Counted from the first letter of the stretch, positions 52,229 through 62,323 are shown. The stretch is 64,000 nucleotides of DNA from Actinomycetota bacterium (GCA_026003015.1 BPGL01000003.1:62001-126000), one strand, 5' to 3'. The notes: generated by a model from the sequence alone, not told the origin. Numbers and translations: made by a program.

Positions 52229-53599
52229 CTAGGCGAGCTCGGCCGCCAGCGCGCCGAACGCGCCCTTGAGGGACTCCGAGAGGGTGGGGTACGCGTGGAT
52301 CGCGTCGGCGAGCACCCGGGGCGGGGTCCCTCCTGCCATCGCCGCAACGACCTCGTGGATCATCGCTCCCGCCTCCGCCGCGACGACGTGGCCCCCGAGG
52401 AGCTCCCCGGTGGCTCGGTCGGCCACCAGCTTGACGAGCCCTCGGGTGCGCCCGTCGATCTGCGCGCGCTCGTTGTCCGCCATCGCGAGCTCCGCGACCA
52501 GCAGGTCGCGCCCCTGCTCGCGGGCCTGTTGCTCGGTGAGCCCGACGCTCGCGATCTCAGGGTCGGTGAAGGTGACGCGCGGAACGACCCGCAGGTCCCT
52601 CGGACGCGGCCGCCCGAGCAGGTCGTCGACGACGACCTGGGCTTCGTGGTTCGCCACGTGGGTGAACAGCAGCTCCCCGGTCGCGTCACCCGCGACCCAG
52701 ACCCGCTCGGCCGTCGTGCGAAGCGTCTCGGTGACGATCGGACGACCCCGCTCGTCGAGCTCGAGCCCCACCGCCGCGAGGTCGTGGCCCTCGAAGGTCG
52801 GGCGGCGCCCCGTCGCGGCGAGCAGGCGCTCGGCCACGACGGGCGGCGCCCCGTCGAGCTCGAGACGCCACGCGCCCTCGTTCCAGCGGGCGGCCGCGAC
52901 CCTCGCTCCGACGACCGCGCGCACCCCCTCGGCCTCGAGCGCCTCCCGCACCACCGCCGAGACCGCCTCGTCCTCGGCCGGCGCGACCCGAGGCAGGGCC
53001 TCGAGCACCGTCACGCGCGTGCCCATCCGAGCGTAGAACTGAGCGAACTCGAGACCGATCGCACCGGCGCCGAGGATCGCCAGGCTCGTCGGGGGAGCGT
53101 CCGGCTCCCAGATCGCCTCCCGGTTCGTCCAGACCGGACCGTCGGCCAGGCCCGGGATCGGGGGAAGGACCGGACGGGTCCCGGTGGCGAGCACCACCGC
53201 GTCTGCCGCGACGACGGTTCCGTCGGCGAGCTCGATCCGTCCGGGGGCCACGAGGCGGGCTTCTTGAAGGAACACCCGCACGCCGATCCGCTCGAACGGC
53301 GCGGCCCCCTCGCCCGACTGCGCCTCGATCACCTCCCGGGCGCGTCGCTGGATCGCGCGCAGGTCGATCGTCACCGGGCCGGTCCGCACGCCGAACCGCT
53401 CCGCGTCGCGAGCGGCCGCGGCGATCGCCGCGCTGCGAAGCAGCGCCTTCGTCGGCACGCACCCCCACAGGTTGCACTCCCCCCCGAGCCCCTCGCGCTC
53501 GGCCAGGGCAACGCGCAGGCCCCCGTGCTCCGAGAGCCTGAACGCCACCTCCGAGCCCGCTGCGCCCCCGCCCACCACGAACACGTCGAACCGCTCCAT
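52229..53599 (-). CDS. FAD-dependent pyridine nucleotide-disulfide oxidoreductase (Lpd/MerA-like)
   Basis: A 456-residue flavoprotein. FAD binding: VVGGGAAGSEVAFRL; redox disulfide GECNLWGCVPTK (CxxxxC); NAD(P) binding ILGAGAIGLEFAQ; second FAD motif VWVAGDATG; and a C-terminal dimer domain (ADAIHAYPTLSESLKGAF) with the His-x4-Glu-like pair HAYPTLSE. It could be a dihydrolipoamide dehydrogenase paralogue or a related reductase; no lipoyl-enzyme genes are near. ATG 53599 follows GGGAGGGGA. Confidence 0.85.
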   Translation of the reverse strand: MERFDVFVVGGGAAGSEVAFRLSEHGGLRVALAEREGLGGECNLWGCVPTKALLRSAAIAAAARDAERFGVRTGPVTIDLRAIQRRAREVIEAQSGEGAAPFERIGVRVFLQEARLVAPGRIELADGTVVAADAVVLATGTRPVLPPIPGLADGPVWTNREAIWEPDAPPTSLAILGAGAIGLEFAQFYARMGTRVTVLEALPRVAPAEDEAVSAVVREALEAEGVRAVVGARVAAARWNEGAWRLELDGAPPVVAERLLAATGRRPTFEGHDLAAVGLELDERGRPIVTETLRTTAERVWVAGDATGELLFTHVANHEAQVVVDDLLGRPRPRDLRVVPRVTFTDPEIASVGLTEQQAREQGRDLLVAELAMADNERAQIDGRTRGLVKLVADRATGELLGGHVVAAEAGAMIHEVVAAMAGGTPPRVLADAIHAYPTLSESLKGAFGALAAELA

Positions 53600-53848
53600 C
53601 GTCCCCTCCCGCCCGGTCTGCCGTTCGCCCTTCGCCCCCAGCGCAACCGCGGATCCGCCCTTTCTCATCCCGTCTGCAGCGAAGGCCTGCGCAGCAACCC
53701 ATCCGGCCCGGTCACCGCTCGCGGGCGCCCCGGGGCCCTCCCATGCGGTCGGGCCATCCTGCTACAGTCGGGGACCGTACGCGCCGAGGTTCCCTGGAGG
53801 GTGGGAGTCTCCTCGTCCCCCCGGCCGCACCAACGCAGGAGGTACCCC

Positions 53849-54826
53849 GTGCAGGAAACGGCGCTCAGGCAGCCATCGACCACCCACGCTCACGAGGGCG
53901 CGTTCGCGGACCTCCTCCGGCGGTTCCGCACGGCGCACCCGACCTTCCTCATCGGCGACGACGTCATCCGTCGCTACCACCTCGCGATGTCCACGCGCGG
54001 TTTCGTCATCCTCTGCGGACCCAGCGGAACCGGCAAGACCTGGCTCGCCCAGGCCTACGCGGAGGCCGCGGGGGCCCGAGTCAAGATGGTGGCGGTCGAT
54101 CCCAGCTGGTCCTCGAACGAGGATCTGCTCGGGTACCTCTCGCCCCTCGACGGCTTCTACCACCACACGCCGTTCAGCGAGTTCGTGCAGGAGGCCGCGC
54201 GGGAGTGGGACTCGTCGAACATGGCCGGCAGGATCGCGCGCGAGTTCCACGTGATCCTCGACGAGATGAACCTCGCCCGCGTGGAGCACTACTTCTCGCG
54301 TTTCCTGTCGGCGATGGAGGTTCGCTCGCGGGAAGGGGTCGCTCGCCTCGACCTCGCACCCGGCCACAGCGTCGAGCTCGCGCCGAACCTCAAGTTCGTC
54401 GGTACGGTCAACGTGGACGAGACCACGCACGGGTTCGCGGACAAGGTCTACGACCGCGCACAGCTGATCGAGCTCCCGCTCGCCCGTGACGACGTGGTCC
54501 GCTTCCTCGAGGGCGAGGACTACGCCGAGGACGTCCTGCGGGTCTGGGATGCGTTGCGGCCGCTCGCCCCGTTCGGCTTCCGCGTGCTCGACGAGATGCA
54601 CCACTACATCGTCGCCGCCCGGGAGACCGGAACCGACTGGCGGGTCGCCCTCGACGAGCAGTTCGTGCAGAAGGTGCTGCCGCGTGTCCGGGGTGCCGAC
54701 CAGCGGCTGGACCGCGCGCTCGAAGCCTTCCTCGGTGCGCTCGGCGAGGGCTACCCCCTGTCGCGAGCGAAGGCCGAGGAGATGCGCGCGGAGTACGGCA
54801 CCCATGGCTACGCCTCGTACTTCTGA
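53849..54826 (+). CDS. McrB-like AAA+ ATPase
   Basis: A 325-residue AAA+ protein. Walker A is CGPSGTGKTWLAQAYAE, Walker B is HVILDEMNLARVEHYFSRF, with sensor region KFVGTVNVDETTHGFADKV, which is the McrB/MoxR-related pattern (NMD/NVDE). It lacks an N-terminal DNA-binding domain of the E. coli McrB kind. GTG 53849 has an ideal AGGAGG site. The next gene overlaps its end and encodes a short DUF2357-like protein, the usual partner of such ATPases in McrBC-like restriction systems. Confidence 0.75.
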   Translation: MQETALRQPSTTHAHEGAFADLLRRFRTAHPTFLIGDDVIRRYHLAMSTRGFVILCGPSGTGKTWLAQAYAEAAGARVKMVAVDPSWSSNEDLLGYLSPLDGFYHHTPFSEFVQEAAREWDSSNMAGRIAREFHVILDEMNLARVEHYFSRFLSAMEVRSREGVARLDLAPGHSVELAPNLKFVGTVNVDETTHGFADKVYDRAQLIELPLARDDVVRFLEGEDYAEDVLRVWDALRPLAPFGFRVLDEMHHYIVAARETGTDWRVALDEQFVQKVLPRVRGADQRLDRALEAFLGALGEGYPLSRAKAEEMRAEYGTHGYASYF

Positions 54827-55325
54827 GGAAGCGGAGCTCGAGGCCCTGCGCGTCGCCGTCCGCGGCGACGGCACCCGCCCGGGGATCGCGCGGGCGCTGC
54901 TGCGCCTGCAGGGCGCCCACAAGAAGGAGCTGATCCGCATCGAGCAGTGGACCTCGGGGGAGCTCGCGCGTCATCCGGAACCCCGGGAGCTGATCCGCAG
55001 CTGGCGGCGGCCCGGGAACATCGACCCCCGCGGTCGCCTGCTGCACACGTTCGACGCTCGGCGGGTCATGACGGAGGACGTCCACGAGAACCGGGTCGTG
55101 AAGCACATCGTCCTCGACGTGCGCGCGCGGCTCGAGCGGCTCCGCGATCGGGGCGTCGCGGGGGCCGGGGAGCTCCTCCGGGAGCTCGACGGCGCGATCG
55201 AGCAGGCGCCGTTCCTCGGCTCGGTCGGCGGGGTGCGCACGCGCCCGACCGAGCCGACCGCGACCCTCGGCGGTGACCCGATCTACCGCAGCATCTTCCA
55301 GGCCTGGCTCGCCCTCGAGCGCTGA
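54804..55325 (+). CDS. Short DUF2357/McrC-like partner, nuclease domain absent
   Basis: A 173-residue, helix-rich protein overlapping the ATPase gene by 23 bases. The motif TEDVHENRVVKHIVLDVRARLERL matches the helical core of DUF2357 proteins (usually TxxTxENRFVK), and DPIYRSIFQAWLAL the helix that in full proteins leads to a C-terminal PD-(D/E)xK nuclease. Here the protein stops at that point, so the nuclease is missing. It could be a truncated restriction subunit or a genuine non-nuclease cofactor of the ATPase. Confidence 0.55.
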   Translation: MATPRTSEEAELEALRVAVRGDGTRPGIARALLRLQGAHKKELIRIEQWTSGELARHPEPRELIRSWRRPGNIDPRGRLLHTFDARRVMTEDVHENRVVKHIVLDVRARLERLRDRGVAGAGELLRELDGAIEQAPFLGSVGGVRTRPTEPTATLGGDPIYRSIFQAWLALER

Positions 55326-55363
55326 GCCGTCGAGGGTGCCCGCCGCCCGATAGGGTTTCCGGC

Positions 55364-57676
55364 ATGGAGCGGACGGCGACGCGCGACGTCCTCGAGGGGC
55401 AGCCGCCGCGGCTGACCCCTGAGGAAGCCGAGCGGGTGTCCCGAGAGCGCTTCGGGATCGACGGCACGGCCGAGCCCCTCGGCAGCGAGCGGGATCAGAA
55501 CTTCCGCATCGCGGGCCCGGCGGGCACCTTCGTCCTCAAGATCTCCAACGCCGACGAGGACCCCGCCGTCTTGGACATGGAGAACGCCGCGATGCGTCAC
55601 ATCGCGCGCGTGGACCCCGGGCTGCCGGTCCCTCGGCTCGTGCCGGCGACGACGGGCGAGGAGATCATCCGGATCGGCGACGACCCGCAGCACCTCGTGC
55701 GCGTCATCACGTTCCTGCCCGGTCGACGCGTGCGCGCCGAGGAGCTCTCCGAGGAAGCGCTGCGGGCGTTCGGGCGAACGCTCGCCCGACTCGGACGGGC
55801 GCTGCGCGGCTTCTTCCACCCCGCCGCGGGCCGGGTGCTCCTGTGGGACGTGCGCCACGCGCTCGCGATGCGCGAGCGGTTGGCGTGCATCGCCGACCCC
55901 GATCGGCGATCCCTGGCCGCCCGAGCGTTCGACCGCTTCGCCGAACGCGCCGCTCCGGTCTTCGACCGGCTGCGCGCCCAGCCGATCCACGGCGACCTGA
56001 CCCTCGACAACTCGGTGTTCGACGATCGCGGGCTCGTGGCGGGGGTCCTGGACTTCGGAGACATGACCCACACGGCGCTCGTCGCCGACCTCGTCTCAGG
56101 GCTCGAGGCAACGATGGATCGCGACGACGCGGTCGAGGCCGGCGCGGAGGTGGTGGCCGGTTACCGCGAGATCACCCCGCTGGAGGACGAGGAGCTCGAG
56201 CTCCTCCCGGTCCTGCTCGGCGCCAGGGCCGCGATCAACGTCACGATGGCCGCCTGGCGCGTGGAGCGCTTCCCGGAGAACGCCGACTACATCCGGGCCT
56301 GGGAGGGCGCCTGGCCGCTCGTCGAGCTCGTCGATCGGCTCGGGCCCGACGAGCTCGGTCGCGCCCTGTCCGGCGGCGGGCGGCGTCACCGACCGACCGC
56401 CGAGCTGCTCGAGCGCCGCGACCGCGTCCTGGGGCCGGGGCTCCTGCCGCTCACGTACCGGCGCCCGCTCCACCTCGCCCGCGGCGAGGGCGCGTGGCTC
56501 ATCGACGTGGAGGGGCGGCGCTACCTCGACTGCTACAACAACGTCCCGGTGGTCGGGCACGGGCATCCGCGCGTGGCGGACGCGATCGCGCGACAGGTCC
56601 GCCGGCTCAACACGAACGTGCGCTACCTGTTCGACGAGGTCATCGAGCTCGCGGAGCGCCTCGTCGCGATGATGCCACCGGGCCTGGACACCGTGTCGTT
56701 CGTGAACTCCGGGAGCGAGGCCAACGACCTGGCCTGGCGATTGATGCGTGCGGCGAGCGGCGGACAGGGGGCGATCATCACCGCGTTCGCCTACCACGGG
56801 GTCACGAGCGCGATGGCCGACCTGTCCCCGGAGGAATGGGGCGAGGCCGGCGAGCCCGAGCACGTCGCCCGCATCCCGGCGCCCGACGGCTTCCGAGGAC
56901 GGCACCGGCGCGAGGAGCCCGGCTGGGCCGAGCGGTACGCCGAGGCCGTCGACGAGGCGGTCGCCCAGCTGGCCGAGCGTGGGCTGCGCCCGGCGGCCAC
57001 CTACATCGACGCCGGCTTCACGAGCGACGGGATCCTCGACCCGCCCCCGATCTATCTCCAGGAGGTCCTGCGGCGCACCCACGAGGCCGGAGCCCTCTAC
57101 CTCGCCGACGAGGTCCAGGCCGGCTACGGCCGCTTCGGGGACGTGTTCTGGAGCTTCCAGGCGTCCGGGATCGAGCCCGACGTCGTCACCCTCGGCAAGC
57201 CGATGGGCAACGGCTTCCCGGTGGCCGCGGTCATCACGCGCCGCGAGATCGTCGAGCGCATGGCCGACCTCGGGCGGTACTTCAGCACGTTCGGGGGTAA
57301 CCCGGTCGCCTGCGCGGCGTCCCTCGCCGTTCTCGACGTGCTCGAGGAGGAGGGCCTTCAGGAGCGGGCCCGCACCGTCGGGGCCCGCATGCGCGCCGGC
57401 CTGGAAGAGCTCGCCGGGCGCCACGAGGCGATCGGCGACGTCCGTGGACGCGGCCTCATGCTCGGGGTGGAGCTCGTGCGCGATCGCGCGACCCGCGATC
57501 CCGCGCCCGAGCTCGCCGACGCCGTCGCCAACGGCCTGCGCGAGCGCGGGGTCCTCGTCGGCATCACCGGCCCGGCGGCCGACACGCTGAAGATCCGACC
57601 TCCGCTCGTGTTCGACCTCGAGCACGCGGAGCTGTTCCTCGCCGCGCTCGACGAGACGCTGGGGGCCCTCGGCTGA
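55364..57676 (+). CDS. Kinase-aminotransferase fusion (APH + class III, phospho-lyase-like)
   Basis: A 770-residue fusion. Residues 1-350 are an aminoglycoside-phosphotransferase-fold kinase with catalytic HGDLTLDNSVFD and metal motif LDFGDM. Residues 365-770 are a class III PLP enzyme: NSGSEANDLAWRL, DEVQAGYGRFGDVFW and the Schiff-base lysine in TLGKPMGNGFPV. The second half resembles ethanolamine-phosphate and 5-phosphohydroxylysine phospho-lyases, and separate human kinase/lyase pairs (hydroxylysine) catalyse consecutive steps. A phosphorylate-then-eliminate route on an amino alcohol is therefore likely; the substrate is not known. Confidence 0.8.
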   Translation: MERTATRDVLEGQPPRLTPEEAERVSRERFGIDGTAEPLGSERDQNFRIAGPAGTFVLKISNADEDPAVLDMENAAMRHIARVDPGLPVPRLVPATTGEEIIRIGDDPQHLVRVITFLPGRRVRAEELSEEALRAFGRTLARLGRALRGFFHPAAGRVLLWDVRHALAMRERLACIADPDRRSLAARAFDRFAERAAPVFDRLRAQPIHGDLTLDNSVFDDRGLVAGVLDFGDMTHTALVADLVSGLEATMDRDDAVEAGAEVVAGYREITPLEDEELELLPVLLGARAAINVTMAAWRVERFPENADYIRAWEGAWPLVELVDRLGPDELGRALSGGGRRHRPTAELLERRDRVLGPGLLPLTYRRPLHLARGEGAWLIDVEGRRYLDCYNNVPVVGHGHPRVADAIARQVRRLNTNVRYLFDEVIELAERLVAMMPPGLDTVSFVNSGSEANDLAWRLMRAASGGQGAIITAFAYHGVTSAMADLSPEEWGEAGEPEHVARIPAPDGFRGRHRREEPGWAERYAEAVDEAVAQLAERGLRPAATYIDAGFTSDGILDPPPIYLQEVLRRTHEAGALYLADEVQAGYGRFGDVFWSFQASGIEPDVVTLGKPMGNGFPVAAVITRREIVERMADLGRYFSTFGGNPVACAASLAVLDVLEEEGLQERARTVGARMRAGLEELAGRHEAIGDVRGRGLMLGVELVRDRATRDPAPELADAVANGLRERGVLVGITGPAADTLKIRPPLVFDLEHAELFLAALDETLGALG

Positions 57677-57690
57677 GGCGCGCGCGAAGC

Positions 57691-57726
57691 GTCGAGCCGC
57701 GGGACCCGAGGGCCCCACGGCTCGAC
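57691..57726. terminator. Hairpin between convergent genes
   Basis: GTCGAGCCG (57691-57699) and CGGCTCGAC (57718-57726) form a perfect nine-pair stem with an 18-base loop, 14 bases after the fusion gene's stop and before the stop of the convergent methyltransferase. A bidirectional terminator is likely. Confidence 0.6.
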
Positions 57727-57801
57727 ACCTCGTACCCTACTCGACCCCCGAGGCGGCGCGCAACCCCTGCGGCGGAGAACGAGTGACAAGATCGGCGAGC
57801 C

Positions 57802-58746
57802 TCAGGGGGCCAAAACCCGCCCGATGGCGCGAACGTCGTCGGGGCCGGTGCCGCAACAGCCGCCGACGAGACGCGCCCCGGCCGCGACCCAGGCGGGCAC
57901 GAGCGCCGCGAGATCGGGCTCGCCGCCCCCGACCCAGGTCCGGCGCTCGGGGTCCCAGCGGTCCCCGCGGTTCGGGTAGGCGACGACCGGCCTTCCCGCG
58001 CTCGCCGCGCTCGCGACGAGGGGCTCGACGAGCCGAGGGGCGGTGCAGTTCACGCCGATGGCCACGACCGCGCCGCTGTCCGCGGCGAGCGCGACCACGT
58101 CGGCGAAGGGCGTGCCGTCGGCGAGGTGGGCCTCGTCGCGGCACGTGAGGCTAAGCCAGGCCGGCGGGCCGTCGAGGCCGGCGAGCAGGTCGACGAGCAC
58201 CTCGGCCTCGAGCGCGGAGGGGATCGTCTCGACCGCCAGCAGGTCCGCGCCCGTGGCGGGGTCGGCCAGCACCTCCAGGCGCCGGGCGTGGAACGTGACG
58301 AGCCTGCCACGCCCGACGCCGTAGCGCCCGGTGTACTCGGAACCGTCGGCGAGCATCGCCCCGAAGGGTCCGACCGAGGCCGCGACGAGCGGCGCCGCCG
58401 CAGGCCCGTGCTCGCGGACCCAGGCGTCACGGACCTCGCGCGCGAGCGCCACGCTCGTGCGCAGCACCTCCTCGGCCTCGGCCCGCGACGCGCCTCGGCC
58501 CGCGAGCCCCTCGAAGCTCGCCTGGTAGCTGGCCGTGATCAGCACCTCGGCCCCGGCCTCGAGGTAGGCGCGGTGGGCGGCCGCGATCATCGACGGGTCG
58601 TCGAGCAGCAGTCGTGCCGACCACAGCGGGTCGTCGAGGTCGGCCCCCATCCGCTCGAGCTGGGTCGCCAGGCCGCCGTCGAGCAGGCCGACCCGCCCGT
58701 GGGCCAGCAGCCGGTCGAGTCCTCCGGTCCGTGCGGCCCCGTCCAT
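57802..58746 (-). CDS. mmuM: Homocysteine S-methyltransferase
   Basis: A 314-residue enzyme of the MmuM/BHMT family, which methylates homocysteine from S-methylmethionine or S-adenosylmethionine. Zinc ligands are present in IGVNCTAP and GGCCGTGP. The N-terminal LLDGGLATQLERMGADL and ETIPSALEAEVLVDLL are typical. Length fits MmuM. It is divergent from the baeRF-like gene; the MttB operon is 14 kb away and not linked. Confidence 0.87.
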   Translation of the reverse strand: MDGAARTGGLDRLLAHGRVGLLDGGLATQLERMGADLDDPLWSARLLLDDPSMIAAAHRAYLEAGAEVLITASYQASFEGLAGRGASRAEAEEVLRTSVALAREVRDAWVREHGPAAAPLVAASVGPFGAMLADGSEYTGRYGVGRGRLVTFHARRLEVLADPATGADLLAVETIPSALEAEVLVDLLAGLDGPPAWLSLTCRDEAHLADGTPFADVVALAADSGAVVAIGVNCTAPRLVEPLVASAASAGRPVVAYPNRGDRWDPERRTWVGGGEPDLAALVPAWVAAGARLVGGCCGTGPDDVRAIGRVLAP

Positions 58747-58854
58747 GCATCCGAGGGTAGCGCCGCACGACGCCGAGCACGCCCCGGACGATCCCCTGTA
58801 CCGTCAACGGAGCAGGTGCCGGTTCGAGACACGATCGAGACACAGGAGGCCCTG

Positions 58855-59997
58855 ATGCCCGACCTCGTCCGCCTCGAGGACGTCCGAAGGCTGCTCGACC
58901 ATCGCGACGGGCCCTGCGTGTCGCTGTTCATGCCGACCCACCGCACGGCCCCCGAACGCGACCAGGACCCGATCCGCCTGAAGAACCTGCTCGCCCGGGC
59001 CGAGGAGCAGCTCGAGGCGGCCGGCCACGATCACCGCACGATCGCCGAGGTGCTCGGGCCCGGACGGCGGCTGGTCGACGACCCGCTCGCCTGGCGAGGC
59101 GGCGCCGAGGGCCTGGCGCTCTTCCTGGCTCCAGGCGAGCACCACGCGTTCTTCGTCGACCTGGACCTGCCCGAGCTCGTCGCGGTCGGCGAGCGCTTCC
59201 AGGTGAAGCCGCTGCTGCCGCCGTTCAGCGCCGACGGCCTGTACCACGCGCTCGCGCTGTCCCGGGGCAAGGTTCGGCTCTTCGCCGGCGCCCGGGGGTG
59301 GTTCCGCCAGGTCGATCTCGGGTCGGCCCCGACGAGCCGCCAGGAGTTCCTGCGCTACGACGACCTGGAGAAGCAGCACCTGCTCCACGTTGCGGGCCGC
59401 GGGGCGCCCCTGTTCCACGGCCACGGGATCGGCCAGGAGGTCGAGCGGACGCTGGACGAGCGCTTCTGCCGGGCGATCGACGACGCCGTGCTCCGCGCGG
59501 TCGGCGACCGTCGAGCACCGCTCGTGCTAGCCGGCGTCGAGGAGATCACCGCGATCTATCGCGACGTCTCACGACACCCGCGGATCCTCGAGGCCTTCGT
59601 CCCGGGCAACCCCGACCCGCTGCGCCCCGAGGAGCTGCACGAGCGCACGTGGGCGATCGTCGAGCCGGAGTTCGCCGCGGCCCGGCGGGCCGCCGCCGAG
59701 CGGTTCCACGAGCTCGCCGGCCGTGGGACGCACGCGACCGACGACCTCGCGGCGGTGGTCGCCGCCGCCGTGCAGGGCCGGGTCGACACGCTGTTCGTCG
59801 CGACCGACCGCCAGCGTTGGGGCCGGGTGGACGCGGCGACCGGCAGCATCGAGGTCCACGATCGCTGGGAGCCCGGCGACGAGGACCTGCTCGACCTCGC
59901 GGCCGTGCGAACGCTCCTCACCTCAGGCACGGTCTACGCGGTCCCACCCGAGGCCGTGCCCGGCGGGACCGACGCCGCCGCGATCCTGCGCTACTGA
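58855..59997 (+). CDS. baeRF-like (bacterial archaeo-eukaryotic release factor) domain protein
   Basis: A 380-residue protein of the group named for distant similarity to eRF1. Visible family features are [14 protein letters not shown] near the N-terminus, [16 protein letters not shown] and the C-terminal [21 protein letters not shown]. Function is unproven; a role at stalled ribosomes has been proposed for the family. ATG 58855 has an ideal AGGAGG site. The stop overlaps the adenosine deaminase start (TGATG). Confidence 0.75.
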   Translation: MPDLVRLEDVRRLLDHRDGPCVSLFMPTHRTAPERDQDPIRLKNLLARAEEQLEAAGHDHRTIAEVLGPGRRLVDDPLAWRGGAEGLALFLAPGEHHAFFVDLDLPELVAVGERFQVKPLLPPFSADGLYHALALSRGKVRLFAGARGWFRQVDLGSAPTSRQEFLRYDDLEKQHLLHVAGRGAPLFHGHGIGQEVERTLDERFCRAIDDAVLRAVGDRRAPLVLAGVEEITAIYRDVSRHPRILEAFVPGNPDPLRPEELHERTWAIVEPEFAAARRAAAERFHELAGRGTHATDDLAAVVAAAVQGRVDTLFVATDRQRWGRVDAATGSIEVHDRWEPGDEDLLDLAAVRTLLTSGTVYAVPPEAVPGGTDAAAILRY

Positions 59998-61071
59998 TGG
60001 GGCGACCGGAGCCCGCGGCGATCGCGCGAGCGCCGAAGGTCCTGCTGCACGATCACCTCGACGGTGGCCTTCGGCCGACCACGGTGATCGAGCTCGCCGA
60101 CGAGGTCGGCTACCGGGACCTGCCGACGACCGACCCCGTGGAGCTGGGCGCCTGGATGACCCGCGGCGCCGATCGCAAGGACCTCGTGCTGTACCTGCAG
60201 ACGTTCGCCCACACGGTCGCGGTGATGCAGACGGCCGAGGGTCTCGCCCGCGTGGCGCGCGAGTGCGCGGAGGACCTCGCGGCCGACGGGGTCGTCTACG
60301 CGGAGGTTCGGTTCGCCCCCGAGCTCCACCTTCAGGGCCTGCTCTCGCTCGACCAGGTCGTCGAGGCCGTCGTCGGTGGCTTCCAGGACGGCAGCGCCGG
60401 ACGGGGGATCACGGTGCGCACGATCCTGACCGCGATGCGGACGGCGGCGAGGAGCCTGGAGATCGCCGAGCTCGCGGTGCGCTGGCGCAACCGCGGCGTC
60501 GTGGGGTTCGACATCGCCGGAGCCGAGGCGGGGCACCCTCCGACCCGTCACCTCGATGCCTTCGAGCACATCCGACGGGAGAACTTCCACCTCACCATCC
60601 ACGCGGGCGAGGCCTTCGGGCTCCCCTCGATCTGGGAGGCGCTGCAGCTGTGCGGCGCGGAACGCCTGGGCCACGGCGTGCGGATCGTCGACGACATCCG
60701 CATCCGCCCGGATGGCGCCCCCGAGCTCGGCCGGCTCGCCGCCCTCGTGCGGGATCGGCGCATCCCCCTGGAGCTCTGTCCCTACCTCGAACGTCCACTC
60801 CGGCGCCGCTCGCTCGATCGCCGAGCATCCGATCGGCCTGCTCTCCGACCTGCGGTTCCGCGTGACGGTGAACACCGACAACCGTCTGATGTCGGCGACC
60901 TCGATGACCCGAGAGATGGCGCAGCTCGTCGAGGCGTTCGACTGGGACTGGGACCGTCTGGAGTGGGTCACGGTCAACGCGATGAAGTCGGCGTTCATCC
61001 CGTTCGACGAACGGCTGGCCTTGATCCGAGATGTGATCGAGCCGGGCTACGCGGCCGTGCGCGCCGGGTGA
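59997..61071 (+). pseudogene. add: Adenosine deaminase, one frame shift
   Basis: Repaired, about 357 residues. Zinc ligands [18 protein letters not shown] and NTDNRLM, and the catalytic region ERLGHGVRI are present. At 60783 an extra T converts the expected CPTSNVHSG into CPYLERPL; deleting it joins the two parts into one frame. The enzyme converts adenosine to inosine. Because the rest is well conserved, an assembly error is as likely as true decay. ATG overlaps the upstream stop. Confidence 0.8.
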
Positions 61072-61081
61072 GGGCTCCCGA

Positions 61082-62323
61082 TCACAGATCCCCACCTCGA
61101 TCGGCGAAGGTGACGCTCCGCGCGGGCCCGCGCAGGCAGTGCGCGCTCGTCATCGACGCGTTGTACGACCCGACGTTGATCGCGGCGACGACGTCACCCT
61201 CCTGGACCGCAGGGAACGGCAGGTCCTCGGCGAACAGGTCGTTGCCCTCGTTGATGTTGCCGGCGATCGTCACCGGCTCGACCGGCGGGCCTACGACGTC
61301 GCGACACAGCACGAGCTCGAGCGGCGCGCCGTAGATGAAGTGCTCGCCCATGACGTTCCACCCGGTGTCGAGCCCGACGAACAGCACGCCGTCGCGACGC
61401 TCGACCGTGACGACCTCGGCGAGGTGGATCGCCGCCTCCTTCACGAGGAAGTCGCCGGGCTCCGTGCCGACCGCCACGCCGAGCGGCCCGAGGTGCTCGG
61501 CCAACATGGCGGCCCATCGGTCGAGATCGAGCGGTGCCTCGTCGGGGCCCTCCGGGACCCCGAGCCCTCCACCGGTGTTCACCTCGACGATCGGGCAGCC
61601 GGCCTCCTGGAGGCGGCGCACGATCCCGGCCACGCGCCGCAGAGCCTCCCCGAGGTCGTTGAGTCCCTCGGTGAGGTACCCGTCGCCGACGTGCAGGTGC
61701 ACCGTGTCGATCACGAGGCGGTGCCGCCTCGCGATCGCGAGCGCGTCGGGGAGCTGCTCGGCGAAGACCCCGAACTTCGTGGGTCGCCGGCCGGCGTAGA
61801 ACGACTCGCCGCCGCCGGCCTTCGAAGCACCGATCCGCGGGTTCACCCGAAGCCCCACGTGCGCCCCAGGAGCGCGGCGCCCGACGCGCTCGAGCTGCGA
61901 GAGCAGGTCGACGTTCACGCGCACCCCGGTGGGCAGGATCCGATCGAGATCTCGATCGGACAGGTTCGTGCCGGTCATGCTGATCTCCTCGGGCGCCCAC
62001 CCGTGCTCCAGGGCCCAGGCGACCTCGCCCGGCGAGCAGGCGTCGATCCCGAGGAAGGGCACGAGCCGGCGCACGGCGGCAAGCAGGTCGGGATCGCGCT
62101 GGGCCTTGAGCGCCAGACGCACGCGCGGGGACAAGCCCACGGCGCGCAGGGCCCCCTCGAGCGCCCGCGCCTGCTCGGCGACCCGCTCGGCGTCGTGGAC
62201 GTACAGAGGCGTCCCGTGCTCCCGGGCCACGGCCTCCGCATCGCGTCCGGCGATCGTGAGGCGACCCTCGTGCACCTCCAACCCCGGACGAACCCACCAC
62301 GGCGTACGCGCTCGCTCGGCCAT
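61082..62323 (-). CDS. Fold-type III PLP enzyme, diaminopimelate decarboxylase-like
   Basis: A 413-residue protein with alanine-racemase barrel and C-terminal beta domain. The PLP lysine is in [12 protein letters not shown], and VNTGGGLGV and [12 protein letters not shown] fit LysA. However, the usual EPGR motif reads EPGDFL, and the substrate motif CESxD reads NEGND ([12 protein letters not shown]), so the catalytic cysteine is missing. It is thus likely a LysA relative with another substrate. ATG 62323 follows GAGGAT. Confidence 0.7.
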   Translation of the reverse strand: MAERARTPWWVRPGLEVHEGRLTIAGRDAEAVAREHGTPLYVHDAERVAEQARALEGALRAVGLSPRVRLALKAQRDPDLLAAVRRLVPFLGIDACSPGEVAWALEHGWAPEEISMTGTNLSDRDLDRILPTGVRVNVDLLSQLERVGRRAPGAHVGLRVNPRIGASKAGGGESFYAGRRPTKFGVFAEQLPDALAIARRHRLVIDTVHLHVGDGYLTEGLNDLGEALRRVAGIVRRLQEAGCPIVEVNTGGGLGVPEGPDEAPLDLDRWAAMLAEHLGPLGVAVGTEPGDFLVKEAAIHLAEVVTVERRDGVLFVGLDTGWNVMGEHFIYGAPLELVLCRDVVGPPVEPVTIAGNINEGNDLFAEDLPFPAVQEGDVVAAINVGSYNASMTSAHCLRGPARSVTFADRGGDL

